Shown here: one piece after another, positions 44,005-56,668 of the stretch
How positions within the stretch are numbered: the stretch's first letter is position 1
Layout of the letters: every line of letters starts with the position of its first letter
Assembly (NCBI GenBank): GCA_941918925.1
Contig: OW799235.1
Span: forward strand, 103,433,947 to 103,497,946
Source of the DNA: Phyto melanocephala
Lineage: Eukaryota; Arthropoda; Insecta; Diptera; Rhinophoridae
Direction: 5' to 3'
Length of the DNA stretch: 64,000 nt
The notes under the pieces: model-generated
The model's database searches: none
What the model was told of the DNA's origin: nothing
Seen by the model: the letters and a program-made list of their open reading frames with translations, nothing else
Translations under genes and position numbers: made by a program

Positions 44005-45341
44005 TGATAGACTGTTTTTAAGCTAATATAGTAAATACTTACTAGATATTCAATGTGGTGATTGGCCACTATTATTCTAATATTCACGTCTCTTTTTACA
44101 TGGTCATTCAAAAGTTTGTTTTCGAAAATCATATCTTGAAACAAATTCTTTTTTTTTTTCAATTTTATTTTTCAATACATTTCATTTTTAACGGATAAAA
44201 ATTTCAAAGTTGTCTAAAAAAATTTAATATCAATAATAATTTAGAAATAAATCAATTTAAATCGAATTTTTATTTATCGAATTTTTCTGTTTTAATTAAT
44301 GTTAAAATTGTAATCATTATTGTAACAAAGAGCAGAAAAGTTCGATAAATAAAAATTCAATTTACATAAGCACAGAGCACGGTGCCAACAATCATCAGTC
44401 AATGGTCAATCAACATTCCGTTGATTACTGGCCTCACAGAAAATAAAACAAATGATTATAAATATTGACTGCTGGCTAGAGCAGGACAAAAATAGTGATA
44501 TAAATGAAAGATAATAACAAACAAAAGTAAAAGGGTTGCTGTTTGGTAAATTGCAATCTAACTCATTGTAGTAAAAAATATATAAAAGGAAAACTAAAGT
44601 AGTTACCGAATTCAATTAACTTTATTCCCGGGAGGTTAATAGATGGTATTCACATCCAACATGTAACCACCGATCAAAGAGTGCTGATGACGAAATCGTA
44701 GATGGTTTCGAAAATGCATTTTACTCGGCTAGTGCCGGTAAAAATACAATTTTTCAGATTATTCTTTCATTTACCACAATTAAAAATAAAAAATTATTTG
44801 TAACAATAATAATGTTAATATGAACTCAAGCCTGATTAGAATTTAAATATTAGTTTAAATCAATTTAATTTAAAAATTTTAAGAAATATTTCTTCTGTGT
44901 AGAACATGTTCATTTTGCATAGCATTTTTACAAGACCTTTTTTTTACAAATCTATAGAATTTATATTTTTAAAAGTTATTTTCTATTTTTAGATAAATAT
45001 TTTGGAACCATTGTTTTTTAAAGTAGCAACTATGGTGTATTTACAACTACATATAATATATATTTTATTTTTCAAACCTATTGGTGCAGTAAAATATTAC
45101 CACTTTTTTATTTTACTAATTATTGTGTTAATAGTTCATAATCTTGTAACCAAAGACTGTAAATTATACTTGCAGGAATGCTAAACATATTAATGCTAGA
45201 AATTGCATATGAATGCACGTATTATATACATCATCGGAACAATATTGTTGAAAGAGAAAAGGATTGCTTTCTAAAAGCTTTACAACTTAAGCTTCTATGC
45301 GGATGGAATTCCACATATGTGTGAATTCAATATAGATGTTT
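44005..45341. other. AT-rich DNA with a 23 bp inverted repeat
   Basis: Arms at 44259-44281 and 44341-44363 (AAATCGAATTTTTATTTATC; one mismatch) are separated by 59 bp, a hairpin or a small MITE. The frames at 44406-44615 and 45002-45184 are low-complexity and not supported as genes. Confidence 0.5.
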
Positions 45342-45647
45342 GAATATACCCAGCTAATGATTTAAACATTAGCGTGTCATTTGTGATCATGTTTACATGA
45401 AGAAGTGCGATCTCATGCATATTAGGTAAAAATCATTCGACGTTTCTGGAGTTGATTTTGTTTATTTCTATGAATTGTTTAAAATATTTTGCACGATGTA
45501 GCATTCATTTTTGAGCACATCATTGATGACAAATTATTTTGCATATAGCGAGTCATTTAGAATGAATGCTTTTACGCTATTTATTTAGAAGTCTGGAACA
45601 TGTAATACTTTGTACTACTTGCAATTTTTTGTTTGCTGGGTATATTC
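45342..45647. mobile_element. 306 bp TIR-bounded element candidate
   Basis: GAATATACCCAGCTAA (45342-45357) and TTTGCTGGGTATATTC (45632-45647) are inverted repeats over 16 bp with one mismatch. TA could be the duplicated target if the true ends are CCCAGC/GCTGGG. The interior is AT-rich without coding. It overlaps the start of a 118-codon frame (45566-45922) that includes an ATC-repeat poly-Ile run, which I do not accept as a gene. Confidence 0.4.
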
Positions 45648-46559
45648 ATAATAATGTATTGAGAAGCTCTAATACATTTATGTATTTGTCTTATGGGGAT
45701 AATATTTCACTACAACTAAATTTTGAATTGTGCGAATATGCAAATGCGTGTAACGCAATTTGTATTAATTTTAACATGAGCATCATGACTCTGTATGTTG
45801 ACGATCATTGTCTTTTAATCATCATCATCATCTTCCTTACCATCAGAATCATCATCAACATCATGGTATTCATTGTCGTTAAGCTCTTATTGGATTTGTT
45901 GCCCTTCTTTGCATATATTTAAATATGTATGTATGTATGTGTGCGTAATTGTGTGCTGACAATTATTCGGCTTGTAAGCCACCAGCAGCAAGCTAATGCA
46001 GCTTTTGCTTTCGCATTATGGCTTTTGTAATGTCGCACAAGGATACGAAAATTTTGAAAATTCAAAGCCATAAATCAATTGCTAAACAACAAATTTGTTC
46101 TAATGGTCAAAACCACAATATTCTTATGTGTATCACATAAATGAATCATATAGTTTAACGAGTATCCATGCATTCTCTGAAAGGTTATGTGAAGAATGTA
46201 ACAAGTTAAGTTGGTGTATCTTGCATTTAAATTACGATATATATAAACGATGTTACTGATGTTAATTCTAAATAGGTTTCAATTGCAGTTAAATTGAAAA
46301 CGTGTGCAATAATTACTGAATATAGAACTACAAAACATATATTGAAAAAAACTTACTTACTTACTTACTTGTAATAAGTTAAACAAAACTATCCCGTTTT
46401 TATACAAATTCGCAATTATATGAATTTTTTTTTATATATTGTACAAATTCATAAAAACTTAAAACGTAGGCATATAACTTGGTACTTATAAATTTTTTCC
46501 AGAAATTATCCTTTTAAGTATTGTATAGTTACTTTTTGGTTCCTTTTTGGATGAGGTGG
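45648..46559. other. AT-rich DNA with simple repeats
   Basis: ATC repeats (45820-45850), ATGT repeats (45925-45945) and a TTAC run (46350-46370). No recognised genes. Confidence 0.5.
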
Positions 46560-47170
46560 TACGCTAAAGCTTGAAAACAGAAATGTCCTAAGATAGCTTC
46601 CCTGTGTTCTTTAATGTTTTTTTGTAGGACCCAATACCTTTCCATGGGTCCAAGGGGTAGACAGTTAGACAGATTCGCGCCCTGAGACATAATTCCAAAT
46701 CGGGCCAAAAATAAAAAGGCACTCTGTTAAGCAAGGTAAAGATTTTAATAGACGCTGCATAATATCATATATTTCTGTATTTGCCGTGCTTGATGTCACA
46801 ACTTGTTTTGCCACAATTTCAAATGGCTTGCAACACAAAAATCTTTTTAAGGAGTTTTATTTGTTCCTTTGTCAGGTATTGCTCTTGAACAAAAAGAAAT
46901 CATAAAGGTGTTAACCCAGAAGATGTAAAGTCTGCCAGTACATAGGTTTCATCATCCAAAATAAAACAAGTGCATTTTATATAAAATTTGACCTAAATTT
47001 GTTTGCTTATTTGCTTCTAATCTCTTTGCCATCTGGAAATCTATAAACTTTATGCGACTTTCGCCCAACATAAGCTTTGGATCTACGCACAAAAGAATCA
47101 GTTAATTTATTTTTACAAGCGGCTTTTCTGACGAAAGTGTTAGATGCTGTTCGATGCATTTTACTCAGCC
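46560..47170 (-). pseudogene. mariner-type transposase relic
   Basis: Upstream frame: VRKAACKNKLTDSFVRRSKA, then YVGRKSHKVYRFPDGKEIRS. Shifted frame: CFILDDETYVLADF (first catalytic Asp region), EQYLTKEQIKLLKKIFVLQA, CGKTSCDIKHGKY and FYFWPDLELC (second catalytic Asp). The third acidic residue block is missing. Several stops and one or more frameshifts are visible. The motif order fits a mariner-like group common in flies. No terminal repeats were identified. Confidence 0.65.
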
Positions 47171-48275
47171 AGTATCGGATAACTAAAATTTTCCTAAATA
47201 TTCTGTCACAATCACATTGAACTTATAGCTTGAAAATTTAATTAAATATGAAATTTCTTATTGTTTTACTAATTAACAGTTTTTGTTACTTATAAGGAAA
47301 TTTTTTTTAAATGTTTTCCTTTAATTTTAAAACAAATATTTGCTCCAGTTTGATTAGTTTCAGTATTTCAGAACATTCTCATGTGTATGTGTGTGTGATT
47401 TATGTATAAACTGAATAACCGGACACCGGAAATATTATAAATATTTGCATTATTTCCCATTCCATTCATCTACATAAATATGCATCCAAAATCATATTTC
47501 AAATACTTAAATGTACATTCTTTACATAAGTATTTACTAATACTATAACATCACACATTAATACAACAAAATACAAAAGTGCATTTAGGAGTTTTTGTTT
47601 CCATTTCACTTAAGGCTATTGTAAAGCGGCTTAAAAGTTTGTTTTATCTAAAAGGCATTATGAAATAAATAAGAATTAATATCATCGGAATAAATTACAT
47701 GCATAAATATTTGCATTCATATAAGTATTTTAAGTTCGTTTTACTCTTGTGTGCATACATATGTACTTATGTACATAAATTATGGATTTATTAAATTTTT
47801 TTAAAAGTATTATGTACTATGTACCATAACTTTTATTTAAGTTTGATATTTATTTGATTTTATACGAAAACAAACTGTAGTTTAGGATTATCTTGAACCT
47901 TAGTTTTGCTAAAGGAATTGCATTAAAAGATAAACAATGTACGAATTTAATTTTGCTTATATTGGTTTTCTAATAATGTATTTTTTATCTTTGTATTGGT
48001 GGGATTGGTGTGTGTGTGTGTAATATGACTTAGAGAAAAAGTTTGTATGTTAATTGGGGTTTTACTTAAAATTTTCAATACTTATATACAAATAAATTAA
48101 ATTTGGGAATGAGAATTAGAAGCAGTTAAAAAATATCATTAAAGGTTTTCATGGTTTAGTGTAGCGAAAATGCTAAGCAACAAAATAGTTTCGCATTTAC
48201 TTTTGTTTTTACACCACTTCTAAATAGCATAGTGCATATATTAAAAAAACACTCACGAGCTTTTTTCCTTCCGAA
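47171..48275. other. AT-rich non-coding DNA
   Basis: A (GT)6 microsatellite near 48008-48021. Nothing else recognised. Confidence 0.5.
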
Positions 48276-49563
48276 GACAAGCACTTAACTCTTCGGTGTT
48301 TTATGTACTAAAAAACAGTAGGCATCTAGGTCGTTTAGTCCTAACCGCCTGTCCGTCTGCCCGTCTGTCCGTGTGTTGGTTGAAATCAACTTTTAGAAGT
48401 AACTATATGTTCCTCAGATCTATATATAGTATCAATCTCTTGGAAATATCCAGGAATGAATCGCCATTGAAATTCAGCACAATCGCTCCATAACTTTCTG
48501 AGATATGAGCAAAAAACCACGAGTACCTCGTTTTTTACACAATTATAACAACAACCTACATACATACATGTAAAAAACATTAAAAAAAATTTCAAAAAAA
48601 ATATATCTATATATATAAAAACGAATCCCTTTTTCCCTTGGTCACGCCATCACGCGTGAATGGCTGGACCGATTTTACTAATTCTTTTTTTGTTGTATTT
48701 GTTATTATTAGCAGAAGATTCTTATGTATAATGTGTCACTGGCAGTTAAATTCACGTATTAAACAAGAAACGTAGTTTACATGCTCTTTGAAAATATATC
48801 GGTCGGAGTTGGTCTTTGGTCGGAGTTATAATAACAAAACACCTATATAATTCATTTACCATTTCTTAGTGTACTTCACATTGGTTTCTACAGGATAATT
48901 TGTACTGTGTGTATTTTTCTGAAGTGTTTGTTTAACAAGGTTAGTCAAATTAATATAGTGTTGGAAACTTTTGATATACAATTTTGATACTTTTACAAAA
49001 CAATAGGCTTTAATCTTGAAAATTCATGTTTTTCATATGGCCAGTTATATGTCGCCTGTTCCCGTGTCGGAATAACAACACTATTTATATACGCGCCAAA
49101 AAATAAAAAAAAATATTGTGTATCATAAAGCATTAGAATAATAAACAGTTTGTTTTTGGAATAATTTTGATTTATTAATAATTCAGATACAAAGGTAACA
49201 GATATATCTTGATTATAGGGCGGTACGAAGTTTGCCGTGTCAGCTAGTTAAAAATAAAAAAAATAATAATAAAAAAAATTACAAAAAAAAATTAAAAAAA
49301 AAATTGAAAAAAAATTTTTTTAAAAAATTTAAAAAAAATATAAAAAAAATAATAAAATATAAATAATATATTAAATAAAACAAAATTAAATTTTTTTTGT
49401 TCAGCTGGGATTCGATGCCACATTTATTCTAACCAGTATATATGTACATATGTACGTATTTTATATGAGATGAATGGTGCTTCAAACAATTGTTATTGCA
49501 TGACTACACGTTGTGAAGGGTATATAAGATTCGGCACGACCGAATATAGCACTGTTGCTTGTT
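48276..49563 (+). mobile_element. small HINE copy 3, split by a Helitron
   Basis: The head is lost or diverged. From about 48330 it has the GTCC/GTCT/GCCC block, GTGTGTTGGTTGAAATCAAC, GAGATATGAGCAAAAAACCA and CATACATACATG. After the Helitron it resumes with A-rich sequence, an arm carrying CAGCTGGGATTCGATGCCAC and CTAACCAGTATA (the complement of the arm in copy 2), CATGACTACACGTTGTGAAG and the hairpin ATTCGGCACGACCGAAT. It ends near 49563. Confidence 0.72.
48606..49247 (+). mobile_element. non-autonomous Helitron, 642 bp
   Basis: It starts TCTATATATATAAAAACGAA and ends GTTTGCCGTGTCAGCTAG, inserted between host A and T. TC start, CTAG end, A|T target and the GC-rich preceding segment (GGGCGGTACGAAG) are canonical Helitron features. 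GGCTGGACCGATTTTAC near the 5' end is typical of insect Helitrons. No Rep/helicase is encoded. It lies within a HINE, so it is younger than its host. Confidence 0.85.
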
Positions 49564-51738
49564 ATAATACACATTGAACCATGAGAACAATTGCGTCATA
49601 TTTTTTGAACGAGGAAGGTACGTATTTTTGTGTTTTTATTTAGAGTTTTTAATTGTTGGGCATAATGCATTTTCTTATGTTGTCAAAATGGATTGCGAGA
49701 AACAAATACTACAATGATTACAAGAAACCTACGACAATAAAACAGAACTGAATATTATATATTTTGCATATTTTTAAATTAAAGAATTTTACGTTTTATT
49801 TTTTTATATGTAAAAAAAGAAAAAAAAAGATATGCTGTCAGATGTAAAACTAAACTAGTAGTAACATTTGTAAAAAATTATTTAAAAATATGTCGTTGGT
49901 CAACACTGCCTCAACCGATTTATAATCTAAAACCTACTTTTATTTGTTTTGATCAATGCAGAGTTCCCTCTCTGGAAAACACTGCACTTCATAAGACAAT
50001 CACACAATTGCATTTATTAGTACCGGGCTCAGAGTGAGATGAGAAAAGTCATAGCTAACAAATAAGTTTACATTATACAAGTGTTTAAAAGTAAAAGTTT
50101 AAGATTTAAAAAAATTTATTAATTTTTTTAAATATACACTTAATATTATTCTCTTGATCAGCAATAATAAATTTTTTTATATTAGCGGAATTTAATAAAA
50201 TTTAATTAACTTTTTGTTTTAGAAAATGAACATACAGAGTCTTATTATTAATAAACAAAAATACTTTTTATTTTACTGTGCTGACTATTAGGCCAAACCG
50301 GTCCCCAAATAAAATTATTAATTAATTAGCCACCATATTGTAATATTTAAATTAAGTCTAAAATGTATTTTATATATAAAATTTCATGCAAAATTTTCTT
50401 TAAATAGAATTAAATTTTTATATTATTTAATTTTTTTTTTAATTTTATCTGGTAAAAGTTAACATAGAAAATAACATCGTACATACATTGTAAGTTTGTA
50501 TTAACAGCAAAATGTCACATATTTATTACTGTGTAACTTCTTGATTTAAACATGCAATATCGTAATATATTACAAAAAATTCATTTTTACCAAAATAGAA
50601 AATGTCAAAACTTTGTTTCCAAACGATTCCTCTTTAGCTTAATTAATAGCTCTACTCACATTGCATCTTGTGCTTTTTTATATAAATAAAGTTTCTTTAT
50701 AAAAGTACATTGAGAAAAAGTAAAAAGAAAACAATAATAAAATTATTTTTAAACATTTATTCATGTTTTCGAAAATCGCTACCTTTAAAGAATTAAGCAT
50801 TTGCAAAGTTGAACAATCACACTGTTTCATTTACTTGTAAAAGTATCTGGTGTCAACTTAAAAACTAAACCATTATAGTCACTTTACACGAAAGGGCTTG
50901 TTATAAATTATCACAAAACTTTAAAAATTTTATTTGTTACTATTTTTCCTACAACTTTTTATACACCATTTAAATAAGTTTATGTTTTCTTAAACATGCA
51001 ATGTGAATACAGTTTCTATTTGTTGTTATTATTGTAACAATTTTGCAAGCCATATTTTAAGATATAAAAAAAAGTAAATCCCATAAAGTTAAAAATAATA
51101 AAAATATTTTGCATAATAACAACCTTCTTGAGTATAAATTAAAAAGAAGAAGAAAACCGGAATAAATGTTATTTTTCACCGTCATGTGCATGTGTGATTG
51201 TATTCCGCCCACAATTTTCTTGCTCACGAACTAAATATATAATAGTTTTAGCTTTTGCAATAAACATGAAAGGGTGTACACTAAAGTGTTCAAAATTTGT
51301 TTATAAATATTTTATAGAATATTAAAAAGCACAATTTGTGTTCCAAATAAACCTACGTAGGTACCTATGTATGTGGAGGCCAATATTTATCGACACACTG
51401 AAACATTTGGAAGCAGCAATGTAAATACAAAAAAAAAAGTGTCTTATGTAGAAAATATTAATTAAACAACCTAGAGAAATAGACTGACAGGATGTGTTTT
51501 TTAATTTGGTAAAAAAAAAGCTCTTGTTCGGCGACAAAATATTTTTATGTAGGGAAGATGGTAATAAATATTTGAGTTGCTTATATCACCATTCCAATTT
51601 TAAAATTTTTTTTCCATGACATTATACTTTGACAATCAGCTTGCTGAGATTATACTTTCCACTATTACCAGTTGAAATGTGCAAAACCAGGAAGTAAAAC
51701 CAGACTTTTTTTAAATGCATGTTGTAAAAAGTTGGGAT
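49564..51738. other. AT-rich non-coding DNA
   Basis: No recognised genes or repeat termini. The minus frame at 51322-51537 has no motif. Confidence 0.5.
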
Positions 51739-51753
51739 CTCAGGTAATAGGGT

Positions 51754-52051
51754 TGGTTGGTTGGTTGGTTGGTTGATTGGTTACCGTGGTATTTCGCTGC
51801 ACGCAAACAGTCAAGTAGAGTCTCTATGACTCCGTTTTGACAGGATCACATCACTCGTCAGCTCTAATGTATCTCAGAATAAATCCAAGAGTAAGTAAGA
51901 TACTAGATCCACCCCGTGGCCGTGAGGTATCTTAGTAGGTAATTCAGTCTCACTTCAGATATCGCAGAGAGGCCATCCAGTACATGTTCGCCCAGAAATC
52001 TGTGTCTTTTAGTCGCCAGTGCAGGACATTTGCAGAAAAGGTCAAATGCAG
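51754..52051 (-). mobile_element. 5'-truncated LINE, 298 bp, 15 bp TSD
   Basis: CTCAGGTAATAGGGT occurs at 51739-51753 and 52052-52066, an exact 15 bp duplication. On the minus strand the insert opens in frame with FCKCPALATKRHRFLGEHVL, continues through LSAISEVRLNYLLRYLTATG and stops at WI. This is the zinc-knuckle C-terminus of an I/LOA-type ORF2, followed by a 3' UTR and an (AACC)n tail (GGTT repeats 51751-51776). Extreme 5' truncation is normal for LINEs. Confidence 0.8.
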
Positions 52052-52066
52052 CTCAGGTAATAGGGT

Positions 52067-54317
52067 AAGTCACGATCTCTTTTTCTACTTTAAAATGGTT
52101 TATTTAGAATACATCAGTAAGTGGAAGAGTAAATGTTATGCCTCTTTTATATGTTCTTTAGAAAAAGCTGTCAAATAACTTAAATATTTTATTTGATGGC
52201 TGCATTTTTTTAACTTTAATTTTCTCTATTCTTGAGTTATTTTCAGGGAAAAATATTCTTTGTGACTTTACAAAGACATTGTCGAAAGGGGAAAAGCTGC
52301 ATCACCTGTCAACATCGAAGCAGTGCCAGATTACCCATACAAATTAATGTCGTTTAAGAATAACAGCCTTAATATAAATCAGAAGATTCGATTTTGGAGA
52401 AACAATGGTAACGATGGAAAAGAAAACGAAATGTATATGTTGATGAACCTAATCATACACACCTTTGAAATCGCCAGAATCTTTATTAGACTGAGGTTCC
52501 ACCTAGTATTTAATTTAATGTGTGCCTACCTGTGATCCTTAAATACTTAGAATCTAAGTCTTCCTAACCTTTTTAACTATGAGGTCCCGGATTCTCCTAC
52601 ACTGAATCAGTAAACTTAATAATGTCTCTAGCTTTGCTATTATTGTGCAAAGATCCATCCGCTATGAGCATGCGATTCAGCCTCTTGACCACTTTTATCA
52701 TGACTTATGTGCTGGACATATTAATCTCCACTATTTCTTTAAATTCAAGGTTCAGGATTCTTCTATGTCCCATAAGTGAACATACTGAGGTCAACACCCA
52801 TGCCCTCATTGTCCAATAATTCATCTGCTAAGAGCATTAAATGAAGTTTCTCGACTATTATACCTCGACTCGTGTGCTTCATCTGAGCTTTTCTAACCTC
52901 TCTAAATATGAGGTTCAGGATACTCTAATGCTTTTGGTAATGGTAACAACTTTTTTCCCCGGACACTTCGCCAAGACAACAACCCCCCATTTACTTATGG
53001 GGTTGTGTTATCTACAATGTAAAAAATATTTGGTTTGAAAAGTAGTCGGAATTCGTAATTTTTTTGTTGACAATATTAGATTTGAAACTTGTTAATGATA
53101 TGCTGTATTCAACCAGTACCTTTGTGTAGTTCTGGCGACATCTGTAATTTTGTAAGTTGTATTGTAAGATCACTTTTTGTTGAAACCTATTTGTAATCAA
53201 TTAATATTCATATAATTATTATGCAGTGGAGTTTTAAGCATCGGTTGATAGTCTGATATTACTATCATGTCCAAAGTTTAACAAGGCGCTTTAAAACTTT
53301 AATTGTTAAAAAAAATAAAATCAAAATAATTTTTTTCTGTTACGATGGAGACTCCTGTTTGATGTGTCCCAAAGTTTTAAAGTATATATAATTGATCAAG
53401 AAAAGAGGTCTACAGTTGAAAACTTTTGTTTTATGTCTTAAAAATAAAAAGGCGAACGTGTTTTTTTGCTAATATCTTAGCTGATTTTAACCGAAATCGC
53501 TCGCTTTTAACATCAAAAATTTTTCGAATATTTTTAAGTTATTGGTTGTTCGTACGGATATGTACTACATATGGTGGTTTCTTAAATATAATGAATTTAA
53601 TAAAAACTTTGATATACAGATAAACTAAATAACAGTCGCCTGTTCTATCTACCTACATATGTACATTAAATATGTTGTTGAAAGCTTATATAGTAGCAAT
53701 TACAAATATGTCATCAGAGGTCATGGCATTTTAATTCAACAGGTAATTGCAGTCCGGAGAGAAACCTTTTGTTTTTATTTTTAATATATAAATTTGATAT
53801 TTAAGATGAATGACAGAAGACAGAGAAATGTTTTTAATCTCTGGACTTTGACAGCTCAATTCAAGTCAGATGACGAAAAAGGACTACGTAAAAATAATTG
53901 TTTTCTTTAGCAGCTTTAAGACTTTGACAAACTATTTGTAACTGCGTATGTCTGCTAAAATTGTCACCTTACAGGTGGTTTTATTATTTTTGCTTTCACA
54001 ATAACATGTCGATTATAAAAAGTAAAAGGGAACGAACTCGTACTTTTTACGAAATGTAGTTTTTCAGTGATTCAAATACATTTCAATATACATTTTCAAT
54101 ACACCTCGGCACAAAAGTTCAATGAAATAAATAGTATCAAAAGTAACAATTTTGTTAGCAATTTTAAAAAATAAATTACACTATGATAATACAGTTTCTA
54201 TTACGTTTTTGCCTTCTCCTGCAATGTTACAATTATGTGAGTTAGGGTGTTTATACCTGTGACCAACGATATGTTATTACGTCTGAAATAATAAGTTTTT
54301 GTTTACAAAAACTGTTG
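52067..54317. other. non-coding DNA, partly less AT-rich
   Basis: A less AT-rich patch at 52560-52990 contains two diverged copies of TAACCTCTCTAAATATGAGG-type sequence (about 52566 and 52897). Short frames there (52622-53038) have no recognised motif. It could be an old repeat. Confidence 0.4.
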
Positions 54318-54550
54318 TTTTTATACCCTTTAACCCTATGAATAGAGGAGTCGATTAAGCTATGTCTTTCTGTCCGTGTGTATGTTGAAATCAAGTTTTT
54401 GGAACCCCCCGACATTGCATGGGCAGATCGGTAATGAAAATCAGAAAAATCGGTACATAAACAACTGAGATATGAGCAAAAAACTACGACCACCTCGTTT
54501 TTTTAACAACAACAACACATGCATGTGTGCATACATACAAACTCGGTATA
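54318..54550 (+). mobile_element. small HINE 5' fragment
   Basis: TTTTTATACCCTTT, then GAATAGAGGAGTCGATTAAG, a short CTGTCCGTGTGTATG remnant of the GTCY block, AAATCGGTACATAAACAACT and AACAACAACAACAC match copy 2 (38646-39025) with internal deletions. The 3' half is absent. The minus frame at 54251-54493 is repeat translation. Confidence 0.75.
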
Positions 54551-56329
54551 ATATATGCCATATGAAAGGACTTGAATTTAAAGTCTACTGCCAAAAATAC
54601 AGAAATTTACTGAAAGCAAGCTCCTTAACGTAAATAACAAATGTTCAGTTCTCTTCTTTATTTATTTTCGTTATTGTTAAATATAAAATTTGAAACACAA
54701 CTACCACAATATCACGCTCTTTGTTGTCGTTGGTTTTATTTTACTTTAAAAAATGCTTTTTTTCTTGTGTAAATATATATTGTTTATTCAATAAATCATG
54801 CAGGAAGTGGGTGTAGTTTTTCAAAAATACCATATAATTTTTATTTTCATCATTTCGTTTCGTTTTTATTTTGTAGGAATTTAATTTTATGTTTCTTGTA
54901 ATTTTTTATAAAAAGTTTTAAAGAAATAGAAAGGCAAGACGCATTAAGTAAATGGTAGTGATTTATTTATTCACTTGCATGGCACTAGAACTCACTGAAT
55001 TGTTTAAAATATTTATAGAGCCATATAAATAATTTACTAAACATAAACCTAGAAGTCAAGTTTATTTGATTTATAAATATGTGCTTGATATTTAAGAATA
55101 TTTACTGGCATCCGCATTTAGTGAGGTGCAAATAAATGCAAATATTTCATTAAGTGGAAATTGCAGAAAATAACAAACATGCAATATAATTGTATTTTTT
55201 GCTATATAAGTATGTATAGCCTTCATGGACAAAAACACACACATAAGCATACATGTATGTACTTTTATGTGTATGTAAGCAAGAGTGAAACTAAATTTAT
55301 AAATAAATTTTAATGGGTGGGTGTTAATTCTTTATAACTACATCCACTTAAAATGTCAGTGCAATTGTAACATTTTTCATTCAGTGTTTTGATTCTGCTA
55401 AATCAAGAGTTTTCCATTTACTTAAACTGGGTCTATGTTGTATATAAATAAAATAAATTTTTTCCACACTTAGGTCTACTAAAAAGAAATGACATTAAAT
55501 TTTTTTATTAGATTTTTTTTTATTTAAATGTTACTCTTTTACTATATTGGAGTATAAATTTCAAATGTTACTGAGTTTATTTTCGATTAAGCTTATCTAC
55601 TGTAATAGCAGGATTTGTCGTTAAGTTTTGCAGATAAATTTTTCTAACATTTTAAAATGTTTGCATATTTTATGCTAGGAAATATAAAAACAAAAACATA
55701 AACATTTTGATAACTGTAGTAAATTTGCATCGTTTGAGTTGTGTCATATAAACGTGCCGAAAATTGAAAAGAACTTGGATTATGATGAAATATTATAAAG
55801 ACAAAAGGTGAGAGTTTTTTAAAATGTAACATTAAAGATGCTACAAAACGGTTATGTGTTGTAAATACCTTTTTATTATCTTTTTATTATCTGTGTTATG
55901 AAGTTAGTCTTAAAAGATTTTACAGCTGTTTTTTTATTTATAAGTAAATATTAAAACCAAAGGGCGTGGCACTTCTTACACAATAATGATTTCTTTTATA
56001 TGAATCATCTAGAGCAGAGAAAACTAACATGTTTAATTTTCAAACACATGTATTTGGGCTGCAAAATGCTGCTGTTATTGTGTTGACACACGTACAGTGG
56101 AAAATAAAAATGTTTTACTGGGTGTTATGATTTTCAAGTGTATCTATTTTCTTTAAAATATAAATAAAAAATTTATAGATTTCGATATTCATTAACTTAA
56201 GTTGGTGTTACTGTTTTGTAAATGATAATAATATTGTTTTATTTTTTATCAATAAATATGTTAAACCTTAAACTATGATCACACGATTGCCGCAATGTAT
56301 TAATGATTGCCTTAAGGCCAAGTCAAATT
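54551..56329. other. AT-rich non-coding DNA
   Basis: Nothing recognised. Confidence 0.5.
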
Positions 56330-56438
56330 AACCTTTTGCTTTGCGTTGCGTTATATATTCGCTTTAACATTGAAATGCACATACTATTACGAAACATGTC
56401 GCATAAAGTACTTTTAACGCAGCGCGATGCGAAAGGTT
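56330..56438. repeat. 109 bp fold-back repeat
   Basis: Arms AACCTTTTGCTTTGCGTTGC (from 56330) and, inverted, AACCTTTCGCATCGCGCTGC (ending 56438) pair over 24 bp with about five mismatches. It may be a small MITE; no clear target duplication. Confidence 0.45.
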
Positions 56439-56474
56439 AGAAAACTCTTTTTGGGAGCTTTGACGATCAGTTTA

Positions 56475-56668
56475 TTATACCCGCCACCAAAAATATGGTG
56501 GGGGTATATTCATTTTGTCATTCCGTTTGTAACACCTCGAAATATCCATTTTTGACCCCATAAAGTATATATATTCTAAGTCGGGGTTTGATTTAATAAC
56601 GATCTAGCTATGTCCGTCCGTCTGTCCGTCTGTTGAAAGCACGATAGAGGTCGGACCGGAAAAGACAA
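56475..56668 (+). mobile_element. long-type HINE 5' fragment
   Basis: TTATACCCGCCACC, GGTGGGGGTATATTCATTTT, GACCCCATAAAGTATATATA, GATCTAGCTATGTCCGTCCG and GTTGAAAGCACGATAGAGGT match the first 190 bp of copy D. It then stops abruptly, so it is a truncated copy. Confidence 0.85.

Noticed and set aside
45566..45922. 118-codon plus-strand frame as a gene
   Set aside because: Composition comes from an ATC microsatellite (poly-Ile) and it crosses the right inverted repeat of a candidate element; no motif or splice support.
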